From DAOMNN01 sp035443825 (GTDB lineage: Bacteria; Pseudomonadota; Gammaproteobacteria; Burkholderiales; Rhodocyclaceae), in NCBI GenBank assembly GCA_035443825.1, contig DAOMNN010000040.1:1-29930 (forward strand): 29,930 nt of DNA. Reading direction: 5' to 3'. Under the pieces are notes generated by a model. It did not search any database. It was not told the origin of the DNA and was given only the letters and a program-made list of their open reading frames with translations. The translations under genes were made by a program, and so were the position numbers. This document shows, piece after piece, positions 1 to 9,018 of this stretch (the first letter of the stretch is position 1; the number at the start of each line of letters is the position of its first letter).

Positions 1-1061
1 ACCATGTGGCCGAAACCCACACCCATGTTGCGCAGCACGGTCGAATCCGTGAGGTCGCGCTGCATCCGTGATACCGGAAGCTTCTCCGAAAAATGGCGAA
101 GCACCGCATTCGAGATGCCGAGGTTACCCTCCGCATTCTCGAAATCGATCGGATTCACCTTGTGTGGCATCGTCGATGACCCCACCTCGCCTTCCTTCAG
201 CTTCTGCTTGAAGTAGCCCAGGGAGACGTACATCCAGATATCCCGGCACGCATCGATAAGGATGGTGCCGGTCCGTGCCATTGCGTCGAACAGTTCGGCC
301 ATCGCGTCATGCGGTTCGATCTGGATCGTGTACGCGTTGAACTCGAGACCGAGGGACTCGATGAAGGTCCGGTTGAAGCCTTCCCAGTCGAAGTCGGGCC
401 ATGCCGACAGATGCGCATTGTAGTTCCCGACCGCGCCGTTGAACTTCGCGGTCAGTGAGACCGCGGCAATTGCCGAGCGGGCCCGCACCAGACGCGCGAC
501 AATGTTCGCCATTTCCTTGCCCAGCGTGGTCGGACTCGCCGGCTGGCCGTGCGTGCGGGAAAGCATCGGCAGTTCCGCATGCTCATGCGCCAGGGCGCGC
601 ATTCGCGCGATCACCGCGTCCAGCGCAGGCAACAATACGCCATCCCGGCCCTCGCGCAGCATCAGGGCATGGGAAGTATTGTTGATGTCTTCAGACGTGC
701 ACCCGAAGTGGATGAACTCCGACACCTTGGTGACCTCGGTATTGTGCGCGAGATGCGCCTTTAGCCAGTACTCCATCGCCTTCACGTCGTGGTTCGTGGT
801 CGCTTCGATGGCCTTGACTTCAGCGCTGTCCTCGGTCGAGAAGCGCTCTACGAGGGCATCGAGTTCTGCTTCGGTCACGCCCGAAAAGGGCGCAATCTCG
901 GCGAGTTGCGGCTCGGCCGCGAGCGCCTTGAGCCAGGCGACCTCGACGCGTACCCGATTGCGAATCAGGCCGTGCTCGGAGAAATGCAGGCGCAAGTCGG
1001 CGACTTTGCCTGCGTAGCGCCCGTCGAGCGGGGAAAGAGCAGTAAGAGATGAGACGGACAT
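1..1061 (-). CDS. purB: adenylosuccinate lyase, N-terminal 353 residues (3' part beyond window)
   Basis: Adenylosuccinate lyase acts twice in purine synthesis, splitting fumarate from SAICAR and from adenylosuccinate. The frame read from the ATG at 1061 begins MSVSSLTALSPLDGRYAGKV and stays open to the window edge. It carries the fumarase/aspartase superfamily signature GSSTMPHKVNP at residues 294-304. His171 (in SRTHGQP) falls at the position of the general acid of the E. coli enzyme. About 100 C-terminal residues should lie outside the window. The gene is divergent from apaG across 107 bp. A TAAAAT at 1087-1092 (minus strand) could be its -10 box, but I see no convincing -35. Family identity is secure; the promoter is a guess. 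Confidence 0.97.
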   Translation of the reverse strand, partial: MSVSSLTALSPLDGRYAGKVADLRLHFSEHGLIRNRVRVEVAWLKALAAEPQLAEIAPFSGVTEAELDALVERFSTEDSAEVKAIEATTNHDVKAMEYWLKAHLAHNTEVTKVSEFIHFGCTSEDINNTSHALMLREGRDGVLLPALDAVIARMRALAHEHAELPMLSRTHGQPASPTTLGKEMANIVARLVRARSAIAAVSLTAKFNGAVGNYNAHLSAWPDFDWEGFNRTFIESLGLEFNAYTIQIEPHDAMAELFDAMARTGTILIDACRDIWMYVSLGYFKQKLKEGEVGSSTMPHKVNPIDFENAEGNLGISNAVLRHFSEKLPVSRMQRDLTDSTVLRNMGVGFGHM

Positions 1062-1168
1062 GAGAATACTTCCGGGCAAAAGTGTTATTTTACCTGCTCA
1101 ACCGCTTCCGTCGCCCAACCGATCAAGGGCAGTCGCCGGAACGACAAAACCGCATGACAGAGAACCCC

Positions 1169-1552
1169 ATGAGCGATTCAGACAAGTACAGCATCGAGGT
1201 CCAGGCCGTTGCCGAGTTCCTTCCTGGCCAGTCCAGCCCGGAAGATGACCGCTACGTCTTCGCATATCACATCACGATCACGAACACCGGGTCGCATAGC
1301 GCGCAACTGCTGGGTCGGCACTGGATCATCACCGACGGAAGCGGCAAGAAACAGGAGGTGCGAGGCGAAGGCGTGGTCGGGGAGAAACCGCGCCTCGCTC
1401 CGGGAGAACAGTATCGCTACAGCAGCGGCTCGGTTCTTGAAACGCCGGTGGGAACAATGCACGGCAGCTACCAGTTGGAGGCCGACGACGGACACCGTTT
1501 CGAAGCCCCGATTCCCCCGTTCACGCTGGCCATGCCGCAGGCATTGCATTAG
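1169..1552 (+). CDS. apaG: ApaG family protein
   Basis: This 127-residue protein matches the ApaG (DUF525) family, which is about 125 residues long in E. coli and is a single immunoglobulin-like beta-sandwich domain. The family hallmark GEGVVGEKPRLAPGE and the following YRYSSGSVLETPVGTMHGSY stretch are both clear. ApaG is linked genetically to Co2+/Mg2+ homeostasis in enterobacteria; its biochemical role is not settled. I chose ATG 1169 (MSDSDKY) because it gives the family length. An in-frame ATG at 1154 adds five residues and is equally possible on ribosome-binding grounds, as neither has a strong Shine-Dalgarno sequence. The stop lies only 10 bp from the convergent argJ stop. Confidence 0.93.
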   Translation: MSDSDKYSIEVQAVAEFLPGQSSPEDDRYVFAYHITITNTGSHSAQLLGRHWIITDGSGKKQEVRGEGVVGEKPRLAPGEQYRYSSGSVLETPVGTMHGSYQLEADDGHRFEAPIPPFTLAMPQALH

Positions 1553-1562
1553 GGCGTGCCGG

Positions 1563-2801
1563 TCAGCTGCGGTAGTCTGCGTTTATCCTCACGTAGTCGT
1601 AGGAGAAGTCGCAGGTCCATATGGTTGCCGACGCTTCCCCGCGGGCAAGGTCGACACGGACTCCGATCTCTGCTCCGGCCATGACACGGGCGCCATCTTC
1701 CTCCCGATAGCCGTCGGCACGTCCACCACGGTCGGCTACCAGCACTGATTCGGTGTCGCTTTCGAGCCGTACCGTCAACGCCGAAACGTCGAGATCGTCG
1801 ATGCCAGAATAGCCGATCGCGGCCAGGATGCGTCCGAGGTTGGGGTCGGAGGCGAAGAAGGCCGTCTTGACCAGCGGCGACTGCGCCACCGCATACGCGA
1901 CCGCCCTGCACTCGTCTCGGCTGCGGCCGTTCTCGACCGTGATGGTCATGAACTTGGTCGCTCCCTCCCCATCACGCACGATGGCCTGGGCAAGCTCGAT
2001 GCAGACCGCGACAACGGCATCGCGCAGTACCCGGAAACCGTCGGAATCGGCTTCGAGAATTTCAGCGTGCTCGGCCTTGCCGGTCGCGATCAGGACGAAG
2101 GAATCATTTGTGGAGGTATCGCCGTCCACGGTGATGCTGTTGAATGACAGATCGGCGGCCTCGGCAGCCAGTTGCGCGAGCAGCGACTGAGCAACTCCCG
2201 CGTCCGTCGCGACGAAGCCCAGCATGGTCGCCATGTTGGGCTTGATCATCCCCGCACCCTTGCTCATGCCGGTGATGGTCACCGTGGCACCGCCGATCTC
2301 CACCGTGCGCGAGACTGCCTTCGCCACGGTGTCGGTGGTCATGATCGCATGGGCCGCATCGTACCAGCCGTCCTCCCGCATATCCGCCTTGGCACGCGGC
2401 AACCCGCTGACGAGACGATCCACCGGAAGTGGCTCCAGGATGACCCCGGTGGAGAACGGCAAGACCTGGCGCGGCGCGATCTCGAGCAAGCGGGCCACCG
2501 CTGCGCACGTCGCATCCGCGCGGGCCAGACCCTCGGCACCGGTCCCTGCGTTCGCGACACCGGTGTTGATGACCAGCGCACGAACATGGCTGTCGCGCAG
2601 ATGATCCTTGCACACCTGCACCGGGGCGGCACAGAAGCGATTGCGTGTGAACACGCCAGCGACACGACTTCCCTCGTCAAGTTCGATGAGCGTGAGATCG
2701 CGTCGGCCCACCTTGCGGATCCCCGCCTCGGCAACACCCAGAAACACGCCGGCCACCGGCTTGAGATCGGCTGCAAGAGGTGTCGAAAGATTGACGGGCA
2801 T
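1563..2801 (-). CDS. argJ: bifunctional ornithine acetyltransferase / N-acetylglutamate synthase
   Basis: ArgJ transfers the acetyl group from N-acetylornithine to glutamate, recycling it in the cyclic arginine pathway. Bifunctional forms can also use acetyl-CoA. The 412-residue protein has the expected length. It contains the autocleavage motif in KGAGMIKPNMATMLGF: cleavage should occur before Thr192, which then becomes the catalytic N-terminal nucleophile of the beta chain. The start at 2801 is fixed by an upstream AGGAG (complement of 2808-2814) with ordinary spacing, rather than an in-frame ATG 54 bases further upstream. A TAGAAT at 2839-2844 may be the -10 box, without a good -35. The gene lies downstream of secA on the same strand, 178 bp away, so it probably has its own transcript. 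Confidence 0.96.
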   Translation of the reverse strand: MPVNLSTPLAADLKPVAGVFLGVAEAGIRKVGRRDLTLIELDEGSRVAGVFTRNRFCAAPVQVCKDHLRDSHVRALVINTGVANAGTGAEGLARADATCAAVARLLEIAPRQVLPFSTGVILEPLPVDRLVSGLPRAKADMREDGWYDAAHAIMTTDTVAKAVSRTVEIGGATVTITGMSKGAGMIKPNMATMLGFVATDAGVAQSLLAQLAAEAADLSFNSITVDGDTSTNDSFVLIATGKAEHAEILEADSDGFRVLRDAVVAVCIELAQAIVRDGEGATKFMTITVENGRSRDECRAVAYAVAQSPLVKTAFFASDPNLGRILAAIGYSGIDDLDVSALTVRLESDTESVLVADRGGRADGYREEDGARVMAGAEIGVRVDLARGEASATIWTCDFSYDYVRINADYRS

Positions 2802-2956
2802 GCGCGCGCTCCTGTGAAATTTGCGACTCGGGAGGCGTATTCTATCGCCCGGCAATCACGGCCGGTCGGTTTTCGGGGACTGAACCTCCGGGCCTTGGGC
2901 CGGATAGGCGACCGTCGCCGGCGCTGGACGCTCTGGGCATCAGAGGCCCTCCTGGA

Positions 2957-2976
2957 TCACGGCCTCACGGCCGTGA
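2957..2976 (-). terminator. hairpin just after the secA stop, possible terminator
   Basis: TCACGGCC and GGCCGTGA form a perfect 8-bp stem around a 4-base loop, 3 bp beyond the secA stop codon. No T-run follows on the minus strand, so this is not a canonical intrinsic terminator. It may protect the mRNA 3' end or aid Rho-dependent termination. Confidence 0.35.
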
Positions 2977-2979
2977 CAG

Positions 2980-5706
<2,727 letters not shown>

Positions 5707-5739
5707 GGATGTGTGATGGGTCGGTTCGGCAAAACGCGT

Positions 5740-5748
5740 ATTTTAGCA
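5740..5748 (-). promoter_or_regulatory. candidate extended -10 promoter of secA
   Basis: On the minus strand the sequence reads TGCTAAAAT, an extended -10 element (TG-n-TAAAAT) that would start transcription near 5733, about 27 bases before the secA ATG. No good -35 box lies 16-18 bp upstream, which is common for extended -10 promoters. The identical nonamer precedes lpxC. Confidence 0.4.
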
Positions 5749-5857
5749 TGCCGCCTGTACCAGTCTGAAACATGTCCGGCTCGGTCAACCCGGGCCTTCC
5801 GGGGCGCCATTCCCGCGCCCAGTCGCCACAATCGCGCAATCGTTCCCGACCTATCGC

Positions 5858-5886
5858 TTGCGGGGCGGCAAACGCCTGCTTACCAT
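5858..5886 (+). promoter_or_regulatory. candidate promoter of dciA
   Basis: TTGCGG at 5858-5863 and TACCAT at 5881-5886 are separated by exactly 17 bp and are half-to-two-thirds matches to the sigma-70 consensus. Transcription would begin near 5893, giving a very short leader before dciA. This is a sequence-only guess. Confidence 0.28.
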
Positions 5887-5892
5887 CTGCGC

Positions 5893-5919
5893 ATGTATAC
5901 GATCGCACGCATCCGATGA
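5893..5919 (+). other. possible 8-codon leader frame overlapping the dciA start
   Basis: An ATG at 5893 opens an 8-codon frame, MYTIARIR, whose TGA stop overlaps the dciA ATG as ATGA at 5916-5919. That arrangement could couple translation. No Shine-Dalgarno sequence precedes it, and it may be chance. Confidence 0.2.
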
Positions 5920-6353
5920 CACGATCCCTGCAGGGTTTTCTCGACAGCGGCGAGACGCTCGAACGCCTGCACGACCACGCCCTGAGGCTGCAACGGCTTC
6001 AGGCATTGCTGCACGAGATGATCCCTGCCCCGCTGAACACCGCCTGCTCGGTCGCCAATCTGAAAGGGGGAACGCTGGTCTTGCTGACTCGAAACGGTGC
6101 GGCGGCCGCCCGCCTGAAGCAGACCGTCCCCACGCTCCTGCAGCGATTCGCAGAATCCGGGGTCGCGCTCACTGCGATACAGGTCAAGGTCGGCGTCGGC
6201 TCCGAGCCCCAGCCGGGGAGGCCGCCGACAGTGCGCACACTCCCCGATGCGGCAAGGGAAAGCCTTGAAGCGCTGTCCGCGTCACTGCCCGAAGGTGCGC
6301 CCTTGCGTGAATCGATCGAACGCCTGATCGACCGGAGCCGCCGGGGATCGTAA
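5916..6353 (+). CDS. dciA: DciA-like DUF721 protein, putative replicative helicase loader
   Basis: The 145-residue product fits the DUF721/DciA family, which in many bacteria without DnaC helps load the replicative helicase DnaB at the origin. The recognisable part is the N-terminal half, with LQALLHEMIPAPL, CSVANLKGGTLVLLTRNGAAAARLKQ and VPTLLQRF, the short alpha-beta core of the family. The C-terminal third is rich in Pro and Gly and probably disordered. I chose ATG 5916 because the family starts about here and the upstream in-frame extension to 5772 reads as arginine- and proline-rich noise. The neighbourhood, between lpxC and secA, is the usual place for this gene in many proteobacteria. 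The symbol rests on family resemblance and position, so moderate confidence. Confidence 0.8.
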   Translation: MTRSLQGFLDSGETLERLHDHALRLQRLQALLHEMIPAPLNTACSVANLKGGTLVLLTRNGAAAARLKQTVPTLLQRFAESGVALTAIQVKVGVGSEPQPGRPPTVRTLPDAARESLEALSASLPEGAPLRESIERLIDRSRRGS

Positions 6354-6362
6354 TCACGCGTC

Positions 6363-6382
6363 GGGTCCGGCAGCCCGGACCC
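6363..6382 (+). terminator. hairpin after dciA, possible terminator
   Basis: GGGTCCGG and CCGGACCC form a perfect 8-bp GC-rich stem around the loop CAGC, 10 bp after the dciA stop. No T-run follows, so termination activity is uncertain. Confidence 0.4.
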
Positions 6383-6390
6383 CAAGACCT

Positions 6391-6434
6391 TAGGGCGTGT
6401 TCTCATTCGCGCTGGCGGATGAGAACACGCCCTA
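6391..6434. repeat. 16-bp perfect inverted repeat between convergent genes
   Basis: TAGGGCGTGTTCTCAT at 6391-6406 and its exact reverse complement at 6419-6434 flank a 12-base spacer. The palindrome sits between the convergent dciA and orf61. Its right arm supplies the TAG stop codon of orf61 (complement of 6432-6434). It could be a bidirectional terminator-like structure, a REP-type repeat, or a remnant of mobile-element ends. No T-run follows on either strand. Confidence 0.75.
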
Positions 6435-6617
6435 GAGCGGCGCGATCACTCGCTCGATGGCGAACAGCACGAGAAAGACCAGCAGGGTCGCGATGCCGAC
6501 CTGGAAGAATCTCCAGGCCCATTCACGATAGCGCGCGTTTCCTGTGAGCATCCACGCGACCAGGGAACCGCCGACGCCGATCAACGCAAGAAGTGCGAAC
6601 AACCGGACGAACAGCAT
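6432..6617 (-). CDS. small two-helix membrane protein downstream of lpxC
   Basis: I do not recognise a named family. The 61-residue protein has two hydrophobic segments, about residues 4-24 (LFALLALIGVGGSLVAWML) and 38-55 (FQVGIATLLVFLVLFAIE). They are joined by a polar loop, GNARYREWAWRF, so it should be an inner-membrane hairpin protein. It starts 9 bp after the lpxC stop, and the GAGG just upstream of the ATG is well placed, which suggests co-transcription and real translation. No catalytic residues are evident. A role in envelope biogenesis alongside LpxC is only inferred from position. Its stop codon is part of the 16-bp inverted repeat. Confidence 0.7.
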   Translation of the reverse strand: MLFVRLFALLALIGVGGSLVAWMLTGNARYREWAWRFFQVGIATLLVFLVLFAIERVIAPL

Positions 6618-6626
6618 TCGATGGCC

Positions 6627-7550
6627 TCAGGACGCAGGTGCAAGCGCGAACTGGCGTTGCACCGCGGCCGGCGTACGGGCCTGCTCTTCGAAAGTGACCA
6701 TTTCCCAAGCGCTGCGATCCTCGAGCAAGGCCCTCAGCACCTGGTTGTTCATGGCGTGCCCGGCCTTGTGCGCCGAATACGCCGCCAACAAAGGATGGCC
6801 GCACAGGTACAGATCGCCGATCGCGTCGAGCACCTTGTGCTTGACGAACTCGTCCGCGTAGCGCAGCCCCTCGGCATTGAGGACGCGATACTCGTCCATC
6901 ACGATCGCATTGCCCAGGCTTCCGCCCAGGGCGAGTCCGTTGGCGCGCATGAACTCCACGTCCTGCATGAAGCCGAAGGTTCGGGCTCGCGATACATCCC
7001 TTTCATAGGATTGCTCGGCAAAGTCGATGCTGACCCTGGTTGCGGTGCCATCGATCGCGGGATGATTGAACACGATCGAGAAGTCCAGGCGAAAGCCCTC
7101 GTGCGGCTCGAGACGCACCCACTTGTCGCCGTCATGGACCTCGACTGCCTTCTTCACCCTCAGGAATCGCTTGGGAGAGGACTGCACCTCCAGTCCCGCC
7201 GATCGCAGCAGGAAGACGAAGGGTGCGGAGCTGCCATCCAGAATGGGCAGCTCGGGCGCGTCAACGTCCACATGCAGGTTGTCGATACCGAGACCCGCCA
7301 GCGCGGACATCAGATGCTCGACGGTCCCTACCTTGGCACCAGCCGAATGCTGAAGACCCGAACACATGCGTGTATCGCACACGGCATATGGGTCCGCCTG
7401 CATCGACACGGGGGGATCGAGATCGACGCGATGGAAAACGATGCCGGTATCGGGCGCGGCCGGACGCAGCACCATGTGCACCTTGCGGCCACCATGGAGC
7501 CCCACGCCTGTCGTCCTGACGATGGTCTTGAGTGTACGTTGCCTGATCAT
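6627..7550 (-). CDS. lpxC: UDP-3-O-acyl-N-acetylglucosamine deacetylase
   Basis: LpxC is the zinc enzyme that commits UDP-3-O-acyl-GlcNAc to lipid A synthesis, so the organism makes lipopolysaccharide. The 307-residue protein keeps the metal ligands His79 (in VEHLMSAL), His238 and Asp242 (in HKVLDAIGD), and the catalytic His265 (in HKAGHAMNN), all with E. coli numbering. The start MIRQRTLKT at 7550 matches the family N-terminus; upstream in-frame ATGs would add residues unlike the family. It is the last large gene of the dcw cluster, 187 bp after ftsZ, with its own candidate promoter. In E. coli LpxC is degraded by FtsH, which recognises its C-terminal tail; the tail here ends in small hydrophobic residues (LAPAS). 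Confidence 0.97.
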   Translation of the reverse strand: MIRQRTLKTIVRTTGVGLHGGRKVHMVLRPAAPDTGIVFHRVDLDPPVSMQADPYAVCDTRMCSGLQHSAGAKVGTVEHLMSALAGLGIDNLHVDVDAPELPILDGSSAPFVFLLRSAGLEVQSSPKRFLRVKKAVEVHDGDKWVRLEPHEGFRLDFSIVFNHPAIDGTATRVSIDFAEQSYERDVSRARTFGFMQDVEFMRANGLALGGSLGNAIVMDEYRVLNAEGLRYADEFVKHKVLDAIGDLYLCGHPLLAAYSAHKAGHAMNNQVLRALLEDRSAWEMVTFEEQARTPAAVQRQFALAPAS

Positions 7551-7576
7551 TTCGAGTTCTGCCTTGAATGGCTGCC

Positions 7577-7585
7577 ATTTTAGCA
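7577..7585 (-). promoter_or_regulatory. candidate extended -10 promoter of lpxC
   Basis: The minus strand reads TGCTAAAAT, an extended -10 element placing the start of transcription near 7570, about 20 bases before the lpxC ATG. No clear -35 box is present. The same nonamer precedes secA. Confidence 0.42.
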
Positions 7586-7660
7586 TGGTCATTTGCGTGC
7601 CGTGATTGAAGGCCCTCATTGCGTGAGCCTATGATTCCGCCCGAACGGCCCCAAAAGGGA

Positions 7661-7711
7661 ACGGGCGCCCGCGTACGGACCGGAGGCGTTGGTCCGCACG
7701 CTGGCGCCCGT
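7661..7711 (-). terminator. large hairpin between ftsZ and lpxC
   Basis: Two 21-base arms (7661-7681 and 7691-7711) pair through 9, 4 and 6 bp blocks separated by two single mismatches, around a 9-base loop. On the transcribed (minus) strand the hairpin is followed by TCCCTTTTGGGG, giving a short U-stretch. It could end or attenuate transcription running out of ftsZ, leaving lpxC to its own promoter. Confidence 0.55.
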
Positions 7712-7737
7712 CAACCCTGCACGACTGACCGGTTGCG

Positions 7738-8877
7738 TCAGTCGGCCTGTTTGCGCAGGAAGGCCGGAATGTCGTAGGTGCCCATGCCGTTCGCGCTCAT
7801 CGCCTCGACCGTGGTGCGCCGGCCACTGCGAATGACTGCGGGAACATCCAGATTCTCCATCTGGCCGCCGATCGACGGGCCATAGGTGCCGGTACCCTGC
7901 ACAACCTGCATGACCGGCTGACGGGCTGATGCGGACGGACATCCGAGACCGGTCGCGACGACCGTGACACGGACGCGATCCTCCATCGACTCCTCGAAGA
8001 CCGTACCGTACTTGACGAAGGCCTCGGGGGCGGCGAAAGCCTGCACCGTTTTCACGGCGTCGCGCACCTCGGACATCTTCAGCGAACGGCTGGCGGTGAT
8101 GTTTATCAGCACGCAGCGTGCGCCCGACAATTCGGTCCCCTCGAGCAGAGGACTCACCGCAGCCTGCTCGGCCGCGATCCGCGCACGATCGACGCCGGAC
8201 GCTTCGGCCGAACCCATCATCGCCCGGCCCATCTCCCCCATCGCGGTGCGTACGTCCTGGAAGTCGACGTTGACCAGGCCTGGCACGTTGATGATCTCGG
8301 CAATGCCGCCGACGGCATTCTTCAGGACATTGTCGGCCGAACGGAAGCAATCTTCGAAACCGGCATCGTCGCCGAAGACTTCGAGCAGTTTGTCGTTCAG
8401 CACGATGATGAGCGAATCGACATGCTGGGTAAGCTCGTCGACGCCGCTCTCCGCAACGCGCAAGCGGTTCTCGAAATCGAAGGGCTTGGTGACCACGGCG
8501 ACAGTCAGAATGCCCATCTCCTTGGCAAGTTCGGCAACGACAGGCGCTGCACCCGTGCCGGTTCCGCCACCCATGCCGCCGGTGATGAAGCACATGTGCG
8601 CCCCCTCCAGAGCCGAAGCGAGCGCGTCGCGGGAATCCTGGGCCGCGGCCCGGCCGGCCTCGGGCTTGGACCCGGCGCCGAGTCCGCTCGAGCCGAGCTG
8701 GACCTTGTGCGGCGCAAGACAGCGCCTGAGTGCCTGGGCGTCGGTGTTCGCGACCACGAAATCGACGCCCTGCACACCCTCCCGGATCATGTGGTCGACT
8801 GCATTGCCGCCGGCACCGCCCACACCAATCACCTTGATGATTGTTCCGGTCTGCTCCTTCTCAACGATTTCAAACAT
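7738..8877 (-). CDS. ftsZ: cell division protein FtsZ
   Basis: FtsZ is the tubulin-like GTPase that forms the Z ring. The 379-residue protein has the nucleotide-binding GVGGAGGNAV segment (about residues 18-27), the tubulin signature GGGTGTG at 103-109, and the catalytic T7 loop GLVNVDFQDV. After a short linker of roughly 40 residues it ends with the conserved C-terminal peptide YDIPAFLRKQ, which binds FtsA and other partners. ATG 8877 is chosen because a strong GGAGGCAGGA precedes it; an ATG 36 bases upstream is less suitable. Some usually invariant core positions differ from the common form, for example FITGGMGG rather than FITAGMGG. Unlike the upstream cluster genes it is separated from its neighbour (ftsA) by 141 bp with a candidate promoter. 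Confidence 0.97.
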   Translation of the reverse strand: MFEIVEKEQTGTIIKVIGVGGAGGNAVDHMIREGVQGVDFVVANTDAQALRRCLAPHKVQLGSSGLGAGSKPEAGRAAAQDSRDALASALEGAHMCFITGGMGGGTGTGAAPVVAELAKEMGILTVAVVTKPFDFENRLRVAESGVDELTQHVDSLIIVLNDKLLEVFGDDAGFEDCFRSADNVLKNAVGGIAEIINVPGLVNVDFQDVRTAMGEMGRAMMGSAEASGVDRARIAAEQAAVSPLLEGTELSGARCVLINITASRSLKMSEVRDAVKTVQAFAAPEAFVKYGTVFEESMEDRVRVTVVATGLGCPSASARQPVMQVVQGTGTYGPSIGGQMENLDVPAVIRSGRRTTVEAMSANGMGTYDIPAFLRKQAD

Positions 8878-8945
8878 GATTCCTGCCTCCTTTATGACAC
8901 TTTCACTGCGCACCGAACCCGTCCTACCCCATATCTAGTATTCGA

Positions 8946-8974
8946 AGTAAAGTCTACTACTAAATAAAGGGCAA
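8946..8974 (-). promoter_or_regulatory. candidate ftsZ promoter in an AT-rich island
   Basis: On the minus strand TTGCCC (8969-8974) and TTTACT (8946-8951) are 17 bp apart, each matching four of six consensus bases. They lie in the ftsA-ftsZ gap, which is noticeably AT-richer (about 8930-8970) than the rest of the window. Transcription would begin about 60 bases before the ftsZ ATG. Confidence 0.4.
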
Positions 8975-9018
8975 GAACAGAAACTCATTCAATCCGACCG
9001 GACCACAGTTTCATCCGC

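Noticed and set aside
1550..1558. TAGGGCGTG at the apaG stop, matching the first nine bases of the 16-bp palindrome arm near 6.4 kb
   Set aside because: A nine-base match without an inverted partner is within chance for 30 kb on two strands.
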